Positions 26,640 through 36,005 of a stretch of 50,384 nucleotides of DNA are shown one piece after another. The position numbers and the translations under genes are program-made. The notes under the pieces are model-generated. The model worked only from the letters and a program-made list of their open reading frames with translations. It did not search any database and had not been told where the DNA came from. Position 1 is the first letter of the stretch; the number at the start of each line of letters is the position of its first letter. The stretch is from Alphaproteobacteria bacterium (GTDB lineage Bacteria; Pseudomonadota; Alphaproteobacteria; UBA11222), in NCBI GenBank assembly GCA_009693835.1, contig SHWM01000008.1, forward strand, positions 1 through 50,384, in the 5' to 3' direction.

Positions 26640-28284
26640 GCCAGTTAAACTGTTGTGGTTTACGGTTCGCCATGGCCGCAATCTGGACATTCACAATGGC
26701 CGGGCCCTTGAACGCCATGGCGGCGTCCAGCGCTGGGCCCAGTTCCTTTTCGTCTGTGACGTAGAATCCCTTGCCGCCAAACGCCTCGGCAATGCGTTCA
26801 TAGCGTGCGTCATAGGACAGCGCATGAGGCGGCGGCGCGCGGCCCGGCTTTTGTTCCGCCACACCCCCGCCAATGCCGCCATTGTTCAGGATGATGACCT
26901 TGATTGGCATGCCAAGACGGGCCGCCGTTTCAAACTCCATGCCGGAAAAACCAAAAGCGCTGTCGCCCTGAACCGCAATGATCGGGCGGTCCGGATGCAC
27001 GGCGGCGGCGGCTATGGCAAATCCCATCCCGATGCCCATGGTGCCATAACTGCCCGCATCCAGCCGGGTGCGGGGTTCAAAATTCGGCATCTGGGTACGG
27101 CCAATATCCATCGTGTTGGCGCCCTCGCCGACAATAATGGCGTTGCGCGGAATGCGCGCCACGATGTCCCTGTAGGCCCGATAATAATTTACCGGCGACG
27201 TGTTGTCGGCAATCATCGGCGCCACCGTCGCCTGATTGCCCTTGATTTTCTCGGCAATCGCGGCGCGCCACGGCGTTTCCCGGGGATAGAACCATTGCCG
27301 CGCCGTCAGCCCCTGGTTCAATTGCCCGACGATCGCCTTGCCATCCCCAACAAGCGCTACCTCCGATGCCCGATTATTGCCAATTTCTTCCGGGCTGATA
27401 TCGAGTTGCACCACCCGCACATCTTTTGAATAACGCGGAGGCAGGCCAAAATGCAAAATCCAGTTCAGCCGGGCGCCAAGCAGAAAGATCAGATCGGCTT
27501 CCTGCAACGCATGCGAGCGCGCGCCGCCGACCGAAAGCGGATGATCGTCCGGCACCACCCCCTTACCCATTGGCGTCGCCAGAAACGGCACCTGGGTGCG
27601 TTCGATAAAGTGCCGCACTTCGTCTTCGGCGCGCGACCAGGCCATGCCCTTACCGACAATCACCAGTGGCCGCTTGGCGCTTTGCAATGCATCCAGCGCA
27701 GCATCAATGCTGGACTGCGGTGCGAGCGTGCGCGGCGGTTCGCCCACGGTTGACGTTTCATGGACCAGTTCTTCTTCCACCTCTCCCGCAATCACATCAT
27801 CGGGCATATCGAGATAGGAGGCGCCGGGCCGCCCAAACAGGGAACTGCGGATCGCCTGCTCGACATAGAATGGTATGCGTTCGATTTTTTCCACCGCGTG
27901 GGCATATTTGCATAAGGGCGACGCCAGCATGACCTGGCGTTCTTCCTGAAACGCGCCCATGCCATTTTGTTCCACAGAGGACGCGCCGCCAATCAGCAGC
28001 ATCGGCCAGCAATTCGATTGCGCATTGGCCAGGCCCGCCAGCCCGTGAATCACACCGGGACCCGACACCACCAGACAGGCCTGCGGCCGCCCGGTCATAT
28101 AGCCCGCCGCCTGTGCGGCATAGCTGGCCGACTGCTCGTTACGCATGCCGATATAGGTGATGCCTTCGCGCTGGGCGGCGATGGCGATCGGGATCACCGG
28201 AAAACCAACAATCCCGAACATATAGCTGACGCCCTGCTGCTTCAGCGCGCGCGCCATGATGGTTGCACCGGAAACTTTCGCCAT
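26632..28284 (-). CDS. ThDP-dependent 2-hydroxyacyl-CoA lyase (oxalyl-CoA decarboxylase family)
   Basis: The protein has 550 residues with three ThDP-enzyme domains: Pyr with catalytic E50 in YIGMRNEQSASYAA, a central CoA/ADP-binding domain, and PP with GDS440-442 and NN467-468. It resembles human HACL1 more than bacterial oxalyl-CoA decarboxylase: SGPGVIHGLAGLANAQSNCW, GMGAFQEERQV, ARLNWILHFGLPPRYSKDV, VGEGANTMDIGRT and the end KPQQFNWHG. HACL splits 2-hydroxyacyl-CoA into formyl-CoA and an aldehyde or ketone. After NNGGI, where relatives as I recall have tyrosine (NNxGIY), this protein has GGG, so active-site contacts may differ. A ribosome site GGGGGGGAT precedes the ATG. Upstream is a class III CoA-transferase (48 bases away), downstream a coupled transporter. 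Oxalyl-CoA decarboxylase is the alternative. Confidence 0.82.
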   Translation of the reverse strand: MAKVSGATIMARALKQQGVSYMFGIVGFPVIPIAIAAQREGITYIGMRNEQSASYAAQAAGYMTGRPQACLVVSGPGVIHGLAGLANAQSNCWPMLLIGGASSVEQNGMGAFQEERQVMLASPLCKYAHAVEKIERIPFYVEQAIRSSLFGRPGASYLDMPDDVIAGEVEEELVHETSTVGEPPRTLAPQSSIDAALDALQSAKRPLVIVGKGMAWSRAEDEVRHFIERTQVPFLATPMGKGVVPDDHPLSVGGARSHALQEADLIFLLGARLNWILHFGLPPRYSKDVRVVQLDISPEEIGNNRASEVALVGDGKAIVGQLNQGLTARQWFYPRETPWRAAIAEKIKGNQATVAPMIADNTSPVNYYRAYRDIVARIPRNAIIVGEGANTMDIGRTQMPNFEPRTRLDAGSYGTMGIGMGFAIAAAAVHPDRPIIAVQGDSAFGFSGMEFETAARLGMPIKVIILNNGGIGGGVAEQKPGRAPPPHALSYDARYERIAEAFGGKGFYVTDEKELGPALDAAMAFKGPAIVNVQIAAMANRKPQQFNWHG

Positions 28285-28332
28285 AACGATCCCCCCCTGA
28301 TTATATTTATTATTATTATCGCTAGCGCGGCG

Positions 28333-29529
28333 TCAGTGCTGTTGGAACACCCCTTCCTTGCCCAGAGCGTCCAGTTGTGCATCGCTCAGCCCCAGTTCGG
28401 CCTGTAAAACAGCCCGGCTGTGCTGGCCCGCCATCGGCGCCGCCTCAATCGGCACATCCGAATCCGACATCCTGATCGGCGACCGCATCATCAGGATCTC
28501 GCCTTTTTCAGGATGCTGCACTTTCTTGAAGAAATCACGCGCGATGAGATGCGGATCGGAAAACACCTCACTTGTGTCCATCGTGGCGCTGCACGGCACG
28601 CCGGCGGCGCCCATCAGGCGCATGACTTCGTGTTTGTTGCGCTGCTCCGTCCAGGCGGTGATGATGGCTTTCAGTTCTGCCCAGTTTTTCACACGCGAAG
28701 AGGGCTGGGCGAAACGCGGATCGTCGGTCAACTCGGGCCGGCCGATCGTTTCACACAGGGCCCGCCACATGTTCGGCAAAATGACCACCATGATCACATA
28801 ATCATTCGGGCCGCCGCCCTTACAGGGATAGATGCCAGAGGGCGGCATGCTTTCATGGCTGCGCCGCCCCACCGGCACCTGCCCCGGCCCCCAATTCATC
28901 GCCGTCAGTGTACGGATGAACATGGTCATGACTTCATGCATGGACATCTCGATCACCTGCCCCTTGCCCGTGCGCTGCTGCTGCACATAGGCCGCCGTAA
29001 TGGCCAGCGCCGTGGTGATGCCGGTGCCGGTATCCGCAAAGGTGCCGCCGGTCGGCAGCGGCGGGCTGTCCGCGGTGCCGGTCATCGAGAAGATGCCCGC
29101 CGCCGCCATGGCCAGCGGATCGAAGGATTTATAATCCGAATAGGGGCCACTCAGCCCAAAGCCCTTGATCCGGGCATAGATCAGTTTTGGATGCAGTTCG
29201 CACAGCACCTCCGGTCCCAGGCCCAGCCGTTCCACGGTTCCAGGCCCCTGATTTTCGATGAACACATCGAATTTGGGCAGCATCTTCAACAACAGTTCCT
29301 TGCCCTTGGGATTTTTAAGATCAAGGGCGAGGCCACGCTTGTTGGCGTTGTAATTGAGAAAATACTGGCTGTCCCCCGGTCCGACGCCCAGCATTCTGCG
29401 CGCCACCTCACCGCCCGGCGGCTCCACCTTCACCACATCGGCACCCAGCCAGGCGAGCATCATGGCGCAGCTCGGCCCCGCCTCCCACTGGGTGAATTCA
29501 AGCACGCGCATTGTCTGTAAAGCGGGCAT
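28333..29529 (-). CDS. Class III (CaiB/BaiF/Frc-type) CoA-transferase
   Basis: The protein has 398 residues from ATG 29529, which has GGAGA 5 bases upstream; another in-frame ATG lies 12 bases earlier. Class III features are RVLEFTQWEAGPSCAMMLAW, DVVKVEPPGGEVARRM, NKRGLALDLKNPKG, and the aspartate in GGTFADTGTGI (about residue 166), at the position of the catalytic Asp of formyl-CoA transferase. Enzymes of this class move CoA between carboxylic acids through an aspartyl-CoA anhydride. As first gene of an operon with the lyase, it probably makes the 2-hydroxyacyl-CoA substrate, perhaps using the formyl-CoA released by the lyase as CoA donor. That would mirror the Frc/Oxc pair of oxalate catabolism; the exact acid is unknown. 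Confidence 0.87.
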   Translation of the reverse strand: MPALQTMRVLEFTQWEAGPSCAMMLAWLGADVVKVEPPGGEVARRMLGVGPGDSQYFLNYNANKRGLALDLKNPKGKELLLKMLPKFDVFIENQGPGTVERLGLGPEVLCELHPKLIYARIKGFGLSGPYSDYKSFDPLAMAAAGIFSMTGTADSPPLPTGGTFADTGTGITTALAITAAYVQQQRTGKGQVIEMSMHEVMTMFIRTLTAMNWGPGQVPVGRRSHESMPPSGIYPCKGGGPNDYVIMVVILPNMWRALCETIGRPELTDDPRFAQPSSRVKNWAELKAIITAWTEQRNKHEVMRLMGAAGVPCSATMDTSEVFSDPHLIARDFFKKVQHPEKGEILMMRSPIRMSDSDVPIEAAPMAGQHSRAVLQAELGLSDAQLDALGKEGVFQQH

Positions 29530-29665
29530 GGGCGTCTCCATCTTAATAGTAAGCATTGGCCGGACGTAATACGCATCCGCAACTCATTCGCACAGTCTAG
29601 CACCTGGGCGGGCCAGCACGTCCAGTGCTAATTTATACAGGTAAAATAAAGTATTTCAGAAGAAA

Positions 29666-30368
29666 TCAGGGACGGGGATGCGGGGATGCTTCCTTTGATG
29701 GCACAATCAGCACCGGAGCGGTAGCGGCAAAGCGGTCCATATCCTCATCGCCGCCAACAAACAGAGAAGCGGGCGCGACGATCAGGCTTGCTATCACGTT
29801 CCGAAGAGATTCCGGGCCTCTGTAGTTTTCCTGAATATGGACTTCCAAATTCATGGAACGGGCAATTTCCCTGGCAAGACCGAGAAGACAGGCATTGCCA
29901 GGTGATTGAAGCAACAGCACGGGCCCTGGAGGCGCATGCCTTCTGGGGGCCTGCCCCCCAGAGATAATTGCCGCTCTGGAAGAGGATCAAATCCTCTTCT
30001 CCGCCAAGGGCGATCAGATCGCGCAACAAATGCCCACGGATCGTGTGGAAGCTGTAGTGCTTTTCCACCTCACCGGCCAGCTTGCACAAGGCGTCATGCA
30101 TCCCCTTGGCGATGGCGCGCAGATCGCTCTCGGCCCGATGCGAATCGAAATTGCGAATGACGCCGCTTGCAGAAAGGATTTCTGTCGCGAAGGGGAACCG
30201 GGCCAGGTCGAGCAGGTCCTCTACAAATACGCCTTCGAGTTCAGCCCCCGCAGCCTGCGCCACATGGGCCGCGAAATAAAGCACCGAGCGGCATTCTGCA
30301 TGATGACTAAATCCAATGAGCAGCCGGTGATAGGGACTTTTGGAGGGTTCACTTCCGCCACTGTTCAT
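29666..30368 (-). pseudogene. Universal stress protein-like gene, frameshifted
   Basis: Two reading frames join into one protein of about 234 residues. The first starts at ATG 30368 (GGAGAA 7 bases upstream) with YHRLLIGFSHHAECRSVLYF, AGAELEGVFVEDLLDLARFP and HLLRDLIALGGEEDLILFQS. It then loses its frame in a run of six C on the plus strand (29954-29959). The second frame continues RRHAPPGPVLLLQSPGN and ends with IVAPASLFVGGDEDMDRFA and APVLIVPSKEAS. The pattern resembles Usp-type nucleotide-binding proteins. Its start overlaps the end of the Lon-like gene by 20 bases, so the two belonged to one operon. Because the upstream gene is also broken, I take this as decay, although a homopolymer sequencing error cannot be excluded here. 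Confidence 0.72.
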
Positions 30369-32869
30369 GACCGTTCTCCGTTTGGCGCATCGCTGTCCCC
30401 CGCCGCCGAATTTCGCGCGCGGGCAAACGCGGCAAGGCGGCAAGGCGGCCCGCCACCCGGCCATTTATGGTGTCCGCCGGATAATGACCGTCCGCCTGAA
30501 GCTCTCCGGCCTTGACGCCGGTGAGCACTTCTACGCCCTGATCAATCGTCTCGATGGAATGAATATGAAACCGGCCTTCGCGGACAGCCTCAACAACACC
30601 CTGGCGCAGCATCAGATGTTTTACATTGGCGCTGGGGACCAGCACCCCTTGACGCCCGGTCAGCCCGCGCGCCGCACTATATCGAAAAATCCTTCGATCT
30701 TTTCATTCACGCCGCCAATGGCCCGCACCTGCCCGTGCTGGTTGACCGAACCGGCGACGGCGAAACATTGCTGAGTGGGCGCATCGGCCAGTGCGGAGAG
30801 AAGGCAGTATAGTTCGACCGAGGACGCACTGTCCCCATCGACCCCGCCATAGGGCTATTCAAACATCAGACTTGCGGTCAGCGCCAGCGGCTTCTCCATT
30901 CCAAAACGGTCCCGCAGAAATCCCGACAGGATGAGTACGCCCTTGGAATGCAGCGGCCCGCCCAGTTCCACCTCGCGTTCAATATCCAGCACCCGGCCGG
31001 CACCGATGCCGATGCGCGCCGAAATGCGCGTCGGCCGGCCAAAACTCAGATCCCCGATGGAAAGCACGCTAAGGCCGTTGATCTGTCCGATATGCGCGCC
31101 ATCCGTGTCGATCAATATAATGTCGCAGGCAATCGCTTCCTTACTTTTTTCACGGATACGGCCAATACGCTCCTCGCGCATATCCACTGCTTCTTGCACA
31201 TGCGCCGCGCCAATAAGTTCCGCGCCCGCCTTGCCGGCCCAATAATCCGCCTCGCGCAGCAGATCGGCCATCTGCCCCATATGAATGGACAGTTTTTCTG
31301 GGTCCCCCGCGTAGCGCACCGCCTGTTCGATGAGCCGCGCCACACCGCCCGCGTCCAGGTGCCGAACGGATTCGACGCGGCAGATAGCCGCCAGTTGCCG
31401 GGCAAGGGCCTGTTCGGACTGCTGTATCCAGTCAACGGTGCTTTCCATTTCCACCAATGTTTTGAACAGGCCCTGAAATTCCGGATCGTGGGCGGACAGC
31501 AGATAATAGGTCACCGGTTCGCCAAACAGCACCACCTTCGTGTGTAATGCAATGGGTTCCGGCTCCAGCGAGATGGTGCTGACCAACAACAACATGTCGG
31601 CCGGCGATTCAATCCGCACTTCCCGGTTCCACATCGCGCGTTTCAAACTGTCCCGTGCAAAGGGCTGCATCAGCGAGGCGCGGGAATCGAGCAGCAGGTA
31701 GCCCCCATTGGCGCGGTGCAGCGCGGCCGGTTTGATCAGCATGAAATTCGTCACCAGGGCGCCCATTTGCGCGATATGTTCGACGCGGCCCACCAGCGGC
31801 TGCACCGTGGGTTTGCCTTCCTCCACCACAGGCGCGCCCTTGATCCGGGAATTATCGACTATCAGATTAGCCTCATAGCGATGAAACGGATTACCTTGCA
31901 GGTTTGGAGCCATGCCTTCGTCATCGCCCATGGGCAATGCATTCCCGGGCGGTTCCGACGCCTCCTGCATTTCATTGGATTGCGTGAACAATTGCGCGTT
32001 GTTGATGATGTCGGACTGCACCAGATCAAGATGCGCCTGCACCTCGGCAATAGTGGCAAAGGCGGCGCGTTCTTCATCAATGATTGCCCGCACCGCCAGA
32101 TTGGCGAATTCCCGGTTAAGTTCGCGCAGGTTCTTCCGCCGTTCTTTTTCCAGACGCGGCATCTGTTCGAATGTTTGCACCATGCTGCGTTGCAGTTCCT
32201 GGATGCTGGCTTCGATTTGCTTGCGTTCGCTTTCTGGCAGGGCCTCGAAAGTTTCGGGCTTCATCAGTTCATTGTTGCGCACAGGCACAAGCGTAATGCC
32301 GGCAGGGGTGCGGACCACCCGGATGGAATTTTCGGCAGGGGTTTTTTCCAGAACCTCAAATGCGGCCTGCTTCCGGTTCTGGGTTATTTCATCCACCGCG
32401 TGCCGGCGGACACGATATTCCTCACTTTCAAAAATGGCGGGAACCGCCGTGCGCAGCTCGTCAACCATTTGCGACAAGGCGTCGCGAAAGCGCACCCCCT
32501 CGCCGCCGGCAATTCAATGGCGTTGGGTTTGTGCGGCTCGGCAAAATTATAGACGTATACCCAATCGCCTGGGACAGGCCGGGTGGCCGCGCGCTGTTGC
32601 AGTAATTGCCGGACCAGGCTTCTCTTGCCGCTGCCCGGATCGCCCATCACGAAAAGATTAAATCCTTCGCGATCCATATCCGCGCCAAATTCGATTGCGT
32701 TAATTGCGCGTTCCTGACCGAATACATGCTCGGGCGCCGCCAGTTCACCTGTGCTCGCGAAGCCCAGGCTGGAAATATCACAGCCCCGCCGCAAATCTCC
32801 CGCGGTTAACGCGCCGAGCCGTTTTCCTGATTTCCCGGTAATTTCTTGCATCTGATAATGCTCTTGCAT
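30349..32869 (-). pseudogene. Lon-family ATP-dependent protease (LonB-like, AAA_32 + S16), broken
   Basis: Three segments give a protein of about 835 residues. The first (from about 32869) has Walker A in MGDPGSGKRSLVRQLLQ and ends near NFAEPHKPNAIELP; a one-base loss at about 32501-32510 shifts the frame. The second runs from VRFRDALSQMVDEL to LALTASLMFE with the AAA core (ANGGYLLLDSRASLM, HVQEAVDMREERIGRIREK). It ends at an in-frame TAG (30855-30857) where relatives have glutamine. Past it the same frame continues [20 protein letters not shown] and [17 protein letters not shown], the S16 serine and lysine sites, then another one-base loss near 30660-30670. The last part reads [20 protein letters not shown] and ends at 30349. 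Two frameshifts plus a nonsense codon make a working protease unlikely. The family is distinct from classical Lon. Confidence 0.85.
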
Positions 32870-32934
32870 CACTTCAGCATGGGATATGATCCGGATCAAA
32901 TCGAAATGCTGCGTATGCGCAGGAGTATGACGGA

Positions 32935-33807
32935 ATGGAACCACCCGCTACCGAATTTATTACCGCCAACGGGATGCGTTTCGAGGTAACGACATGCGGC
33001 AGCGGCAAAAAACTGGCGCTGTGCCTGCACGGCTTCCCCGAACATGCCTATTCGTGGCGGCATCAGCTGCCGTTGCTGGCCGGGATGGGGTACCGCGTCT
33101 GGGCGCCAAATTTGCGGGGCTATGGCAATAGCACCCGGCCTATAGGCGTCGCCCAATACGCCATGAAGCATTTGCTGGACGACGTGGCCGGGTTGATTGA
33201 TGCGTCTGGAGCCAGGGAAGTCGTGCTGATCGCGCATGACTGGGGCGGTGCGATTGCCTGGGAATTCGCACTGCGCCGCATTCGCCCGCTGAGCAGGCTG
33301 GTGGTGATGAATATCCCTCATCCCAGGCTGTTTGAGCTGGGCGTGCGGCGCTGGGCGCAACTTAAACGGTCCTGGTATATCCTGTTTTTCCAGCTTCCCT
33401 GGCTGCCGGAATGGGTGCTGGGCCGCCATGGCGCACGCGCCATCGGGGAGGCGTTTCGCGGCATGGCCATCGACAAATCCCGCTTTCCGGAGGAGGTGCT
33501 GGAGGTTTATCAGCACAACGCCCTGCAATCCGGCGCCCTGACCGCCATGATCAACTATTACCGGGCGCTGTTCAGGAAGGGCGCAAGACCGGAAAAAGCC
33601 CGTGTCCCGGGAAAACTGGATGTCCCCACATTGATGATATGGGGTGAAGCGGACACCGCCCTGGGTAAGGAGCTGACCTATGGTACCGAAAATCTGGTGA
33701 GTGATTTCACCGTGCACTATCTACCCGGCGTTTCGCACTGGGTGCAGCAGGAAGCCCCGGACAAGGTCAATGAAATACTGCGTGCGTGGCTGGAAAGCAC
33801 GCCATGA
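32935..33807 (+). CDS. Alpha/beta hydrolase (epoxide hydrolase-like)
   Basis: The protein has 290 residues. It has the oxyanion motif HGFPE in LCLHGFPEHAYSWRHQ, the nucleophile elbow AHDWGGAIAWE with an aspartate, and the C-terminal histidine in PGVSHWVQQEAPDKVNE. An aspartate nucleophile with HGFPE is typical of epoxide hydrolases and haloalkane dehalogenases, so hydrolysis of an epoxide or halide ester intermediate is likely; the substrate is not known. AGGAG lies about 9 bases before the ATG. The gene is divergent from the broken Lon-like gene, and the two 5' ends are about 65 bases apart. Confidence 0.9.
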   Translation: MEPPATEFITANGMRFEVTTCGSGKKLALCLHGFPEHAYSWRHQLPLLAGMGYRVWAPNLRGYGNSTRPIGVAQYAMKHLLDDVAGLIDASGAREVVLIAHDWGGAIAWEFALRRIRPLSRLVVMNIPHPRLFELGVRRWAQLKRSWYILFFQLPWLPEWVLGRHGARAIGEAFRGMAIDKSRFPEEVLEVYQHNALQSGALTAMINYYRALFRKGARPEKARVPGKLDVPTLMIWGEADTALGKELTYGTENLVSDFTVHYLPGVSHWVQQEAPDKVNEILRAWLESTP

Positions 33808-33915
33808 TGCCTGCTTGCGCCGGCCGGTAACTCAATGTATAAACCGCCCCCTGACCCCTAATTGCATCCTGTCCCGTGGCCCAGCGCCGGGCCGGGGATT
33901 GTGTGGAGCTAGCCG

Positions 33916-34137
33916 ATGAAAAAGAATATTCACCCCGATTACCATAATATAACAATTGTTATGACAGATGGCACCCGCTATCAGACGCGGACGACATGGG
34001 GTAAGGCTGGCGATGAGTTGAAACTGGATATTGATCCCACTACGCATCCGGCATGGACCGGCGGCAATACCCGTCTTGTGGATTCCGGCGGCCGGGTTGG
34101 GCGTTTCAACAAGAAATTTGGCAATTTCGGGCTTTAG
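33916..34137 (+). CDS. rpmE: 50S ribosomal protein L31 (zinc-free form)
   Basis: The protein has 73 residues: [63 protein letters not shown]31 sits at the subunit bridge of the large ribosomal subunit. It lacks the CxxC zinc motif, as other alphaproteobacterial L31 proteins do, and therefore is not a sign of zinc starvation adaptation by itself. GGAG precedes the ATG by 7 bases. It is convergent with the TetR gene, and the two stop codons overlap by 4 bases. Confidence 0.96.
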   Translation: MKKNIHPDYHNITIVMTDGTRYQTRTTWGKAGDELKLDIDPTTHPAWTGGNTRLVDSGGRVGRFNKKFGNFGL

Positions 34138-34748
34138 TCCGGCCTTTCCGTCATTCTGAGATAGAACGGGGCGATCAGCCCGGGCAATTTTTCCGCCGGA
34201 TATCGCGCCGGCTCTATGGTTGCCTGCACACCCAGCCCTATAATCTGGCCGACCAGAGTATCCGCCATCTGCGGCGGGTAAGTTTCCGGGGAGATGTCAC
34301 CCGCTAGCTGGGCCTCCCGCAGTCCCCTTACAAGCGTTTGCCGCAAGCTGCCGGGAAATTTGGCATGCGCCCTCGCCAGCTCTGGCGAGGCGGGTAATTC
34401 TGCCATAAACGCCACCCAGACTTTCCACGCCAGCCTTCTTTCCTTTGTAACCGGCAGAGCCGCCAGTACAGTCGCGTCAAGCCTTGCCTTACCCGTAAGA
34501 TTGATATTGGCTGCAGCTACTTCCCGGTTGAGAAAACCAACCGCGTGTTCCAGAGCCGCCAGAAGCAGACCCTGTTTTTCTGGAAAATAGCGTGTGACGA
34601 GACCCGTTGTCGCCGCCATTTCAGCGGCTATGGTGCGCAAACTTGCTGCTGAAATCCCTTCCCGGGAGATCACCTGCCAGGCGGCTGCGATGATCTGCTG
34701 ACGGCGGTCTGCATCCCGGCGATGGCTCATACTGGATGGTTCTGACAT
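34134..34748 (-). CDS. TetR-family transcriptional regulator
   Basis: The protein has 204 residues from ATG 34748 (GGGGAT 6 bases upstream). A longer frame adds a hydrophobic stretch unlikely to be translated. The N-terminal helix-turn-helix is classical for Tet[56 protein letters not shown]. It resembles BetI-type regulators in [13 protein letters not shown] and in the C-terminal ligand domain with [20 protein letters not shown]. Its target is not evident; the region upstream (34749-34929) is AT-rich and may contain its own operator. The neighbour upstream is the MBL-fold gene on the same strand. Confidence 0.88.
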   Translation of the reverse strand: MSEPSSMSHRRDADRRQQIIAAAWQVISREGISAASLRTIAAEMAATTGLVTRYFPEKQGLLLAALEHAVGFLNREVAAANINLTGKARLDATVLAALPVTKERRLAWKVWVAFMAELPASPELARAHAKFPGSLRQTLVRGLREAQLAGDISPETYPPQMADTLVGQIIGLGVQATIEPARYPAEKLPGLIAPFYLRMTERPD

Positions 34749-34929
34749 GGCTATCCCCGAGCCGCCGGTATTGACCGAAATTAGCATACGGTAACTAACA
34801 AGCGCTATCAATAAAATTACTATTGATATTATAACAGTCTTTTTATGAAAACGGTCCCCGAACATTAGAAAAACATTCGTTATCTAAATATGGAAATCAC
34901 AACAATCCGCTGTAACATTGCCTTCGCGT

Positions 34930-35835
34930 TCAATGCACCAGCCTCAATTTGAAGGGTTTCGCCGCTCCGGTCAGGGCATTCACTGGAATTCGGAAATACG
35001 ACACGCCATTGTCGTCGGGCGGCGGTACAGCGCCGCCGGACATGTTGAATTGCAGGGACTGGAAATAATGGTCGGGTTTGGAAAGGCCACGGTCCCGCCG
35101 TGTCCGGTAGGCGACAAAATCGGCCTCCGGAACGTCATGCTTGATATGAACATTTTTCTCCAATTGCAGGGCTATTGTGGTTTCCCAGGCCGGAGAGCGG
35201 CCCTTATGCTCCGGGTCATGCCCGGGAAAGATTCGGGTTTTGGGCGGCAGGCCATACAACGCCCGGATGGAGCGGTAAAGTTCGCCCGCGTCGCCCCCCG
35301 GCAGATCGGCGCGCGACGTGCCATTGTCCGGCATCAGAAGTGTGTCCCCGACAAAGGCCGTGTCGCCCACCAGAAAACTCATACAGGCCCCGCTATGGCC
35401 CGGCATCGCATAGGCGCGGGCCGGAATATCACCAATATTGAAGCCCGCCCCGTTTTCCAGCAGGCGGTCAAACTGGCTGCCATCACAGGTAAAGCCTGGC
35501 AGATTGAAGATACGGGCCAGTTCCGCCTGCACGCCGCGCACCCCCTCCCCAATGGCGATTACCCCGCCCATCGCCTCGCGCACATGGCGCGCACCGGACA
35601 GATGGTCCTCGTGCAGATGGGTTTCCAGAACCCAGTCAATTACCAGCCGTTCCTGTTTAACATATTCGATGATCGCATCGCAGGGGCCCGTATCTGTCAG
35701 GCATCCGCCTGCATCAAAATCCAGCACCGGATCAATAATGGCCGCCCTTTTGGCTTTGTGGTCCGACACCACATAACTGACCGTCCTGCTTGGTTCATGA
35801 AAAAACCCGGTAACGGCAAGAACTTCATCTGACAT
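34930..35835 (-). CDS. Metallo-beta-lactamase-fold hydrolase (ETHE1/Blh-like)
   Basis: The protein has 301 residues from ATG 35835, preceded by GGGGAAAG at about 6 bases. The upstream 48 residues of the open frame lack family character. Metal-binding motifs are THLHEDHLSGA (HxHxDH), the histidine in AMPGHSGACMSFLVGD, the aspartate in FVGDTLLMPDNGTSRADLPG, and the histidine in IFPGHDPEHKGR. The pattern fits the persulfide dioxygenase (ETHE1) and Blh group, with FNIPGF-like spacing. The activity is probably oxidation of glutathione persulfide or a related thiol ester hydrolysis, in the cytoplasm. No rhodanese or sulfur-metabolism partner is adjacent. Confidence 0.86.
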   Translation of the reverse strand: MSDEVLAVTGFFHEPSRTVSYVVSDHKAKRAAIIDPVLDFDAGGCLTDTGPCDAIIEYVKQERLVIDWVLETHLHEDHLSGARHVREAMGGVIAIGEGVRGVQAELARIFNLPGFTCDGSQFDRLLENGAGFNIGDIPARAYAMPGHSGACMSFLVGDTAFVGDTLLMPDNGTSRADLPGGDAGELYRSIRALYGLPPKTRIFPGHDPEHKGRSPAWETTIALQLEKNVHIKHDVPEADFVAYRTRRDRGLSKPDHYFQSLQFNMSGGAVPPPDDNGVSYFRIPVNALTGAAKPFKLRLVH

Positions 35836-36005
35836 ACTGCTTTCCCCTATAACCTGTAACCCAGCCCCGCTTTGGCCCTGGCCCGCAGAATAAAGCCGTG
35901 CGCGGTGAATGCAAACCACGTTTGCATGAAGCCGGGAAAGCCCACTATGCTGTCTTATCGCCAGAGATGAAAAAATCACCTGAATTGAATAAAAGGACGC
36001 CTGCC

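Noticed and set aside
26632..28284. Plain oxalyl-CoA decarboxylase call
   Set aside because: Several long segments match my memory of HACL1 better than Oxc, so I use the lyase name and keep Oxc as the alternative.
33916..34137. Cysteine-free L31 as a zinc-starvation paralog
   Set aside because: Alphaproteobacterial L31 normally lacks the CxxC pair, so no special role is implied.
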